From Deinococcus aerophilus (GTDB taxonomy: Bacteria > Deinococcota > Deinococci > Deinococcales > Deinococcaceae), in NCBI RefSeq assembly GCF_014647075.1, contig NZ_BMOM01000053.1, positions 1-11,113 on the forward strand: DNA of 11,113 nucleotides, written 5' to 3'. The translations under genes and the position numbers were made by a program. Positions 1 to 5,547 of this stretch are shown here, piece by piece. Positions within the stretch are counted from its first letter, which is position 1. Every line of letters begins with the position of its first letter. The notes under the pieces were generated by a model. The model saw only the letters and a program-made list of their open reading frames with translations, ran no database searches and had not been told where the DNA came from.

Positions 1-2
1 AG

Positions 3-149
3 AGCGACATTGAACCGAACTTCATCGGTTCAGATTCTTTGAACGGCAGCCAGTACAGCTACAACATCATGGCGAGCGCTGCCGCTGGACAGTGGACGGC
101 CCCGACCGGCGGCTACAGCGCTGTCGTCGACTACTACATCGGCTGGTAA
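3..149 (+). CDS. SCPU-domain pilus subunit, C-terminal fragment
   Basis: This is the last 48 codons of a gene that begins before the window, in the frame starting at base 3 and stopping with TAA at 147-149. The readable end contains AAAGQWTAPTGGYSAVVDYY followed by IGW. That matches the end of the complete SCPU (spore coat U) protein at 1909, which has PAGQWGAPTRSYADSLTITI then DF, and is the usual last-strand pattern of the family. SCPU proteins are secreted beta-sandwich subunits of archaic chaperone-usher pili (CsuA/B, CsuA, CsuB, CsuE type). The lipoprotein gene starts 33 bases downstream on the same strand, so the two are probably cotranscribed. Whether this is the major subunit or a minor one cannot be told from the fragment. 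Confidence 0.85.
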   Translation, partial: SDIEPNFIGSDSLNGSQYSYNIMASAAAGQWTAPTGGYSAVVDYYIGW

Positions 150-170
150 GCCTACCCGCTCTATTCCATT

Positions 171-175
171 GAGGT
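171..175 (+). promoter_or_regulatory. Ribosome binding site of the lipoprotein gene
   Basis: GAGGT lies seven bases before the ATG at 183. It supports that start and suggests independent translation initiation inside the pilus transcript. Confidence 0.6.
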
Positions 176-182
176 CCAGATT

Positions 183-1118
183 ATGAAACGAATTGCACCC
201 CTATTTCTGCTTCCTTTGCTGATCGCTGCCTGTGGCAATCAGTCCACTCCTGTGGCTCAATCCACGCCTTCAGCCGCTGGCATGATCACGCAGCTCGGAC
301 CTGATTATGTCACCGCCTTCGAAACTGGAGTAGCCCGTGATCTGGTTGCATTGGGATTGAATGGAGATTTGAGTGGTCAGGGAATTGCTCCCAAATCTTA
401 TCTCAACGTCTTGAAAATTAATGACAGCAGCGCTCGAATCTACGTCAAGTCAACGTATCCTGTAGACACCGGTTGCACCGTGGACTGGGGAGACGGCAGC
501 AGCACTGCGGTAGTCACACCGACTCCCGCCAGCGTGGGGCTTGAAAAGCAAGATCACACGTATTCTCAGAGCGGGAGCTATACAATCATTCTGACTTGTG
601 GTCGAGATGTCAAGAAGATGATATTCAAGGCGACAGCAGCGATGAATAGTCTTGGTCTTTTTGATGACTACGTTGGTAATTTTTACAAGCATGGTGGTGG
701 AGAAGAGGGGGGGGCGCCAAATCCTTTTATTACGAAAGGTTTCACCTTTAAATCTAGCAGCAACTACGTCGAGAGGAATGGCTGGGGATTGCCCCCAAAT
801 CATATTGGGCTTGTTCTTAGTTGTGGGCCTGAAAATAGCTTCGCAACTGAAAATGGTTCCACATTTACCCTCAACTCTATTAGTGCTGGTACTATCTGGG
901 GAGACTTCATACAGATTACGGGATATGATGGCGCAAATCAAATTATTGGAACCGCTACTTTTACAAACAACGGCACTAACTTGGAGCCGATTGAAACCCG
1001 GACCCTTAACTGGAAAAATGTCAGTAGGGTAGTTTGTAGTGGCGGTTCTTACTTCCACGTAGATGATATGGACGCTTCGATTGATGGATTTTTGGCCAAG
1101 CCCATAACAATCAATTAA
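183..1118 (+). CDS. PKD-domain lipoprotein in pilus operon
   Basis: The protein has 311 residues. Residues 1-17 are a lipoprotein signal ending in the lipobox LIAAC, with the lipidated cysteine at position 17, so it should be membrane-anchored and face outward or into the periplasm. Residues of about 85-150 look like a PKD-type beta domain, with the characteristic WGDGS at 102-106 and a later HTYSQSGSYTI stretch. The C-terminal half, up to GGSYFHVDDMDASIDG, has the look of a jelly-roll module like those of some bacterial surface and PEP-CTERM proteins; this is a resemblance only. It sits between SCPU subunit genes, so it may be an anchor, accessory factor or adhesin of the pilus (inferred). 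The gene becomes AT-rich after about base 590 and holds an eight-G run at 707-714. I know no named homologue. Confidence 0.85.
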   Translation: MKRIAPLFLLPLLIAACGNQSTPVAQSTPSAAGMITQLGPDYVTAFETGVARDLVALGLNGDLSGQGIAPKSYLNVLKINDSSARIYVKSTYPVDTGCTVDWGDGSSTAVVTPTPASVGLEKQDHTYSQSGSYTIILTCGRDVKKMIFKATAAMNSLGLFDDYVGNFYKHGGGEEGGAPNPFITKGFTFKSSSNYVERNGWGLPPNHIGLVLSCGPENSFATENGSTFTLNSISAGTIWGDFIQITGYDGANQIIGTATFTNNGTNLEPIETRTLNWKNVSRVVCSGGSYFHVDDMDASIDGFLAKPITIN

Positions 1119-1396
1119 TTATCTGTATATTGTGATGGAATTCATGTAGAGATTGCAAAAAACAACATATTCGGACAAAAGTATGGTGATCGTTATAGCT
1201 ATTAGGAATTAACTATTTCGAGAATTCCCCAACCTCTCTCGATGATCCCTATGCATGTAGAGATGTTGATCAATGGTTGGAAGGCATAGGGATAACCATA
1301 TCTATGTTGCGGATTATTTGCAATATTGGTGATAGCTTGGAGGTGGAAACTGTTTGAATAAGTTCACCTCCTGCCCCACTCCTCATGGAGACACTC
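1119..1396 (+). other. AT-rich spacer inside the pilus operon
   Basis: This 278-base gap is strikingly AT-rich next to the GC-rich genes that follow. A frame open from 1199 to the TGA at 1355-1357 (52 codons, containing DDPYACRDVDQWLEGIG) has no convincing start or ribosome binding site and could be a gene remnant. A hairpin occupies 1340-1370. No promoter is convincing. Confidence 0.5.
1340..1370 (+). promoter_or_regulatory. Hairpin upstream of an SCPU gene
   Basis: Bases 1340-1345 and 1348-1351 (GAGGTG, bulge GA, AACT) pair with AGTTCACCTC at 1361-1370. This gives ten base pairs around a nine-base loop. No T-run follows, so it is not a typical terminator. It could protect the 5' end of the subunit mRNA or mark a processing site. 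The ribosome binding site of the next gene lies outside the stem. Confidence 0.45.
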
Positions 1397-1903
1397 ATGT
1401 CTAGAATTGTTTTAATATCACTACCGCTACTACTCGTGCAAATGGCCCTTGCGCAGACCACCTCGGCCACCATCCCAGTCGCTGCGGCCACCCAGGCGGC
1501 CTGTCAGTTCGATACGGCCAACAGCCAGCCGACCATTGAACTGCCCGACTACGAAGCGGCCCTGGCGCACACCTATGTGGGCGAGCAGGCGCAGGTGTCC
1601 ATCAGCGTGTACTGCAACAACGGCACGACCCTGACGGCGCGCAAGCTGGGGGGGATGGCCAGCGCTACCTCGAAAGCGGCGGGTGTGCTGGTGCCGCTGG
1701 TGCTGGATGGAGTTGCCAACAACCCCACCATCAACACCCTGGTCTGGTACACCGCAGGCAGCTCGAACACGGTGCCGAACGGTCCTTATAAGGGAGCGAG
1801 CCGGTACGTCAGCACCATCCGCTCCGGCTGGCCGGAAGCTTCTCAGTTCGCTGCGCCCAACGGGTTCTACACGGGCACGGTCGACTTCACGGTGGAGTTC
1901 TAG
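1397..1903 (+). CDS. SCPU-domain pilus subunit
   Basis: This is a secreted spore coat U-domain protein of 168 residues, a structural subunit of an archaic chaperone-usher pilus. The start chosen is the ATG at 1397 because GGAG at 1387-1390 lies six bases before it and because it gives a clean signal peptide (MSRIVLISLPLLLVQMALAQ). An in-frame ATG at 1385 overlaps that ribosome binding site and would add four residues. After the signal peptide come AACQFDT, with Cys36, and VYCNNGT, with Cys73, the expected disulfide pair of SCPU subunits. The end, FYTGTVDFTVEF, is the family's last beta strand. The next SCPU gene follows after five bases, indicating tight coupling. A seven-G run lies at 1648-1654. 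Csu-type operons encode several such subunits; which one forms the shaft and which the tip is unclear. Confidence 0.88.
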   Translation: MSRIVLISLPLLLVQMALAQTTSATIPVAAATQAACQFDTANSQPTIELPDYEAALAHTYVGEQAQVSISVYCNNGTTLTARKLGGMASATSKAAGVLVPLVLDGVANNPTINTLVWYTAGSSNTVPNGPYKGASRYVSTIRSGWPEASQFAAPNGFYTGTVDFTVEF

Positions 1904-1908
1904 ACCCC

Positions 1909-2334
1909 GTGCTTTCCATGTCTCGCTCTGGCAGGTGGACCCCGTTGCGGCTGACCGCTCTTGCCCTTTTGCTCCTGAGCGGCGCTGCCCAGGCTGCCTG
2001 TCAGTTCGGGACGCCCGTGGTGTCCTCGCTGGGTACCTACGACTATGTTCAGAACTGGACGCAAAACATCCAGATTCCAGTGGTGTGCGACGGCGGCAGT
2101 GCGGTCAGCACGGTCCGGATCAGCACTGCGGACGGGGTCTTCGAGCCGGCCACTGGCCGTTTCGTGGGTACCATGCGTTCCGGCAGTGAACAGCTGCTTT
2201 ATTTCGTGCCGAACGCGACGCAGTTGCGTGTGCTCGGCGGAACCCTGGGTCTGGATGTGACGGTGCCTGCCGGACAGTGGGGTGCTCCCACCCGCAGCTA
2301 TGCGGACAGTCTGACCATCACCATCGATTTTTGA
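1909..2334 (+). CDS. SCPU-domain pilus subunit
   Basis: This is a second complete spore coat U-domain subunit, 141 residues if translated from the GTG at 1909. GGAG at 1894-1897 lies eleven bases before that GTG. An ATG at 1918 would remove three residues but lies further from any ribosome binding site. Residues 1-30 form a signal peptide ending GAAQAA, directly followed by CQFGTPVV. Cys31 and Cys60 (PVVCDGGS) form the conserved pair. The end, AGQWGAPTRSYADSLTITID, closely matches the end of the fragment at the left edge of the window. Subunits of this family lack their last strand in the fold and are completed by the chaperone, then by the next subunit, at the usher. It is the last subunit gene before the assembly genes, separated from them by a hairpin. 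Confidence 0.88.
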   Translation: MLSMSRSGRWTPLRLTALALLLLSGAAQAACQFGTPVVSSLGTYDYVQNWTQNIQIPVVCDGGSAVSTVRISTADGVFEPATGRFVGTMRSGSEQLLYFVPNATQLRVLGGTLGLDVTVPAGQWGAPTRSYADSLTITIDF

Positions 2335-2339
2335 CGGAC

Positions 2340-2370
2340 GGAGGTTCGTTGCCTGCCCGGGCGAGCCTCC
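2340..2370 (+). promoter_or_regulatory. Intra-operon hairpin between subunit and chaperone genes
   Basis: GGAGGTTCG at 2340-2348 pairs with CGAGCCTCC at 2362-2370 over nine positions with one G-U pair. The loop has 13 bases and itself holds GCCCGGGC-like symmetry. It begins six bases after the subunit stop codon and no T-run follows. A stable stem here could slow 3' decay and keep subunit mRNA above chaperone and usher mRNA, or act as a partial terminator (inferred). Confidence 0.5.
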
Positions 2371-2436
2371 AACCGTTCCAGACAAATCAAGATTTCTGTT
2401 TCCCGGCGAGTATGCCGGTATCAATTGAGGATATTT

Positions 2437-3141
2437 ATGTTGAAGCGCAGTCGAATTCTCTTTCTGATGGGCCTGCTGACCTGTGTCGGGTCCAGTGAAG
2501 CGGCCAGATTTGTCCTGAGCCCCGTTCTGCTGACCCTGGACACGGCCCAGACCCTGACGACGTCCACCACCGTGACGAATACGGACACGGTGCCGGCAGA
2601 GTTTACGGCAGAAGTGCTGTCCTGGACCCAGAAGGACGGACAGGATGTGCTGGTTCCCACCCGCGACGCAATTGTCAGCCCCATGAATTTCAAGGTGGCC
2701 CCGGGCCGCAGCCAGGTGGTGCGCGTGGCGCTGCGCCGTCCCCCCACCACGGCGTCGGTCACCTACCGGCTGATCATCAAGCAGCAGGTTCAGGCGCAGC
2801 CTTCCAGTTCGGGTGCGCTCACCATTACCCCCCGTTATGTCTTCAGCCTTCCTCTGTTTGCAGAGAAGTCCGGTGCGCGGCCCAGCGTGGCTCTGAGCGC
2901 TGTGCAGCGAAACGACGCGGCGTACCTCGTGTTCAAGAATTCCGGCGATGGCTACGGAGTCTTCCGCAAGATTCAGCTGGCCGCCGGGGGCCAGACGGTG
3001 GACCTGGGCAACCAGTATGTTCTGAGCGGTTCCACCATGGAAGTGAAGCTGCCGCCTGCCCTGAATGGAGCCAAGGGTATTGAATTCACGGCCGAGGACG
3101 CGAATCAGAAGCCGGTGCGAGTGACCCTCAATGTTCAGTAA
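2437..3141 (+). CDS. PapD-like periplasmic pilus chaperone
   Basis: This 234-residue protein is a periplasmic chaperone of the fimbrial PapD/CsuC family. It binds unfolded SCPU subunits by donor-strand complementation and delivers them to the usher. The ATG at 2437 is preferred because TGAGG ends six bases before it and it gives a normal signal peptide (residues 1-23, ending SSEAA). A TTG at 2425 would add four unlikely residues. Two immunoglobulin-like domains fit the length. In the first, NTDTVPAEF (48-56), PMNFKVAPGRSQVVRVALR (82-100) and TYRLIIK (109-115) match the conserved chaperone pattern, including the P-F-PG-Q-VR signature on the strands that lead to the subunit-binding edge. The second domain runs from about 140 to the end. 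The usher gene starts 36 bases downstream. Confidence 0.9.
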   Translation: MLKRSRILFLMGLLTCVGSSEAARFVLSPVLLTLDTAQTLTTSTTVTNTDTVPAEFTAEVLSWTQKDGQDVLVPTRDAIVSPMNFKVAPGRSQVVRVALRRPPTTASVTYRLIIKQQVQAQPSSSGALTITPRYVFSLPLFAEKSGARPSVALSAVQRNDAAYLVFKNSGDGYGVFRKIQLAAGGQTVDLGNQYVLSGSTMEVKLPPALNGAKGIEFTAEDANQKPVRVTLNVQ

Positions 3142-3166
3142 TCTCTTGTCAGGGCCGGGTGGCAAC

Positions 3167-3172
3167 GGGGGG
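3167..3172 (+). promoter_or_regulatory. Poly-G ribosome binding site of the usher gene
   Basis: Six G in a row lie five bases before the usher ATG at 3178 and serve as the only Shine-Dalgarno-like sequence there. A change in the length of this run could alter usher translation, though that is inference. Confidence 0.4.
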
Positions 3173-3177
3173 CGACC

Positions 3178-5301
3178 ATGAAGCGCTGGCTGGCCCTGAG
3201 TGTTGTGTTGGGTTTATGTCCCCTGTATTCACCGGCCCAGGCCCAGGCTGGCGGGTCTGCTGCCGCAGCCGTCTGTGCCTCCACAGAAGAGCTGGTTGAC
3301 CTGCAGGTGCGGGGAGTCAGCCGGGGCACGTACTCTCTGCGCCGCGTGGCCAGCGACCTGTGGATACAGCGAGAAGCCCTGCAGGCGGGTGAGGACCGTT
3401 ACGGGCTGGAGGCGCTGGCCTGTGATGAGGAAACCTTTGTCCGTCTGAATCCGGTGCTCGCTGCCCAGTACGATCCGGAAGCCCAGACGGTGCGCTTTGA
3501 GCCGCAGCCTGACCTGCTGCCAACATATACCCAGTCCGTGAAGCTTCCTGTCCTGGCGGAGCCCGAAGGTCTGCCCGTCTATGCGCTGGACTACGGACTG
3601 AATGTCCATTACCAGCCGCAGAGCGGAGTGAATCAAAGTGGTTCTCTGAATGGCAGCTATGCGTATGGAAAATTCAGCGCTCAGGTGGGCGTGGCCGAAT
3701 CCAGTTCTCCAGGCCGTGCGCTGACGGTGGATCCCAGCGCCTCTGCGCGCTATCAGCTCAGTCCGACGGCCCACGTGGAGGCAGGTTGGAACATCGCCCC
3801 AATACTCACCACCAGTCTGGACGGCTTTAGTGGAGTTCAGGCCCGGGTCACGGGAGTCAACCTGCGCTACTTGGATGTCTTCACTGTCGATCTGCCACTG
3901 CCGGCAACCGTGCGGTTGGTGGCGGGCGGGGCCTATCTTGGTGAGTGGACGTTCGGCGCAGGGCGTGTCCAGTTCAGGTCAGTACCGCTCCCAGGAAGTT
4001 CGGGGGCTGTGTCGGCTGTGATTGAAGACGCTTCGGGGCGGCGGGAGGTGGGACAGAACTATTCCTTCCCGTCCGCTGTGCTGCCCGGCGCGGGCTACAG
4101 CGCCCTGGCAGAGGCTGGACTGCTGGATCAGGTGCCCTACGCGAACGGACGCGTTTCGTATGGCCTCACGGACAGCCTCACCCTGGACGCGCAGTTCGGA
4201 GTCAGGGCCAGCCGACCCACCGGGGCGATCTCGGTTACGGCAGCCTCTCAGACCCAGGCTTTCACGGTGGGATACCTGCACAACCTGTACGGACTGACCG
4301 ACGCCGCCACCCTGGACTACCGGGGCCGTCTGGGGGCCGTGGGGTTGGGTCTGGCGGCACAGGTGCCCCTGCAGGACCCACGGCAGCTGCGCGGCGAGGC
4401 GGTTCTGGGCTATGACCTGGGCGGATTTGCCACCGGTCTTGCGGTCGGCTACGACCAGCGGCAGGCCGGATGGTACGGCCGAGCGCAGATCACGGGGCAG
4501 CTGAACCCAACACTGCGGCTCAGCGCAATGGGCAAGATCAGCGAACAGACCAAGCAGTTCACAGTCACTTTGGGCTACAAGCCTTCGGAGCAGTGGGATG
4601 CCCAGGTCGGTACCAGCGTGGGGGCCGCGGGGCCCAGTGTGCGGGCCGCGGCCCGTTATGCCCCCACGCCGGACCAGAGCGTCCGGATGCTCTACAGTTC
4701 CGGCGTGCTGTATGGGGAATACCGCCGCCGTGGACTGGCGGACTATGCGGTGGGTGCAGCCACCACAGGACAGGTGGACGCCAGCATTCAGGGCGCCCTG
4801 GTATACGCGAACAACAGAATCTATGCGAGTGCGGCCCGCACCAGCGACGTCACTGTGTTGCTGGACACCGGCGTGCCAGGACTCGCCGTGTATGCGGGCG
4901 GAACCTACCAGGGCCGCACGGATGCCAGCGGCGCCCTCACGTTTTCCATTCCGGCCGGTGCGCAGATCGATCTCCGTGTTGATCCCAAAGCATTGCCCAT
5001 AGAGATCGGCATGAGGGAAGCACATTTGGTGCTGTCGGGCACAGCCTCCCGCTCGATCAAGGTTGACTGGCGCAGCAACTTTCAGCGCCTGCGGTTTGTC
5101 AGCTTCCAGCTGGCCGATGGTCAGGAAGCAGCCTACGGCACCGTGAGCCTTGAGGGAGGGGACCGGTATGGTCTGGATGCCTTCGGCACCGTCGTTCTTC
5201 CGGCGGCTGCCCAGCCTCTGTCCGGAATCCTGACCCTGAGAGATGGCCGGTCCTGCCCGGTCACGATCGGCGTTCAGGATGAAGTGGTCTCCTGCCCCTG
5301 A
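3178..5301 (+). CDS. Outer-membrane fimbrial usher
   Basis: This 707-residue protein is the usher of the pilus, the outer-membrane beta-barrel pore that recruits chaperone-subunit complexes and threads the growing fibre to the surface. Residues 1-23 form a signal peptide ending AQA. The N-terminal periplasmic domain follows, to about 115 (ELVDLQVRGVSRGTYSL onward, with FVRLNPVLAAQYDP). The barrel has many alternating strands with aromatic ends. A plug-like segment, LRYLDVFTVDLPLPATVRLV then EDASGRREVGQNYSFPSAVL, shows the family's pattern. The C-terminal domains begin near GVPGLAVYAGGTYQGRTDAS and end in DGRSCPVTIGVQDEVVSCP, with two cysteines. It is shorter than typical FimD/PapC ushers of about 800 or more residues, but no frameshift is visible. 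It closes the operon; the next gene is 246 bases away. Confidence 0.88.
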   Translation: MKRWLALSVVLGLCPLYSPAQAQAGGSAAAAVCASTEELVDLQVRGVSRGTYSLRRVASDLWIQREALQAGEDRYGLEALACDEETFVRLNPVLAAQYDPEAQTVRFEPQPDLLPTYTQSVKLPVLAEPEGLPVYALDYGLNVHYQPQSGVNQSGSLNGSYAYGKFSAQVGVAESSSPGRALTVDPSASARYQLSPTAHVEAGWNIAPILTTSLDGFSGVQARVTGVNLRYLDVFTVDLPLPATVRLVAGGAYLGEWTFGAGRVQFRSVPLPGSSGAVSAVIEDASGRREVGQNYSFPSAVLPGAGYSALAEAGLLDQVPYANGRVSYGLTDSLTLDAQFGVRASRPTGAISVTAASQTQAFTVGYLHNLYGLTDAATLDYRGRLGAVGLGLAAQVPLQDPRQLRGEAVLGYDLGGFATGLAVGYDQRQAGWYGRAQITGQLNPTLRLSAMGKISEQTKQFTVTLGYKPSEQWDAQVGTSVGAAGPSVRAAARYAPTPDQSVRMLYSSGVLYGEYRRRGLADYAVGAATTGQVDASIQGALVYANNRIYASAARTSDVTVLLDTGVPGLAVYAGGTYQGRTDASGALTFSIPAGAQIDLRVDPKALPIEIGMREAHLVLSGTASRSIKVDWRSNFQRLRFVSFQLADGQEAAYGTVSLEGGDRYGLDAFGTVVLPAAAQPLSGILTLRDGRSCPVTIGVQDEVVSCP

Positions 5302-5547
5302 GGGCCATCATCGTGTCTGAACTTTCTCGGCGGTTCAGGCCGGATCAGGAAGTCGCAGCAGTGGATGCCAAATATGCGACGCTCCATGATGTACGAGACG
5401 TCCGCCTGAAAGTGGGGTGGATCCGGGCACCCGTGACCGTTTCCAGGGCGGCAGAGAACGTCAGCTCTCAGCCCCCAGTCCTTACAGGCGCTTGCGGTTT
5501 GACTCATGTGACGGCGTTGTGAGCGCCGAGACGCGAAACTGACGGCC
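5302..5547 (+). other. Spacer between usher and GGDEF-EAL genes
   Basis: I see no gene here. A weak six-pair stem (CTGAAC at 5317-5322 with GTTCAG at 5333-5338) follows the usher but lacks a T-run. TTGACT at 5499-5504 resembles a -35 box, but no -10 box stands at the right distance. The GGDEF-EAL gene therefore has no promoter I can point to. Confidence 0.4.

Noticed and set aside
1900..3165. Long minus-strand open frame opposite the SCPU, chaperone and usher start
   Set aside because: It is the shadow of GC-rich genes on the other strand. Its translation has no domain pattern, while the plus strand has clear families.
3178..3240. Usher as a lipoprotein because of a cysteine in its signal peptide
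   Set aside because: The residue before the cysteine is leucine, which does not fit a lipobox, and a normal cleavage site (AQA) follows.
5313..5522. Plus-strand open frame of 69 codons in the spacer after the usher
   Set aside because: It starts with GTG, has no ribosome binding site, overlaps a hairpin and has no recognisable protein pattern.
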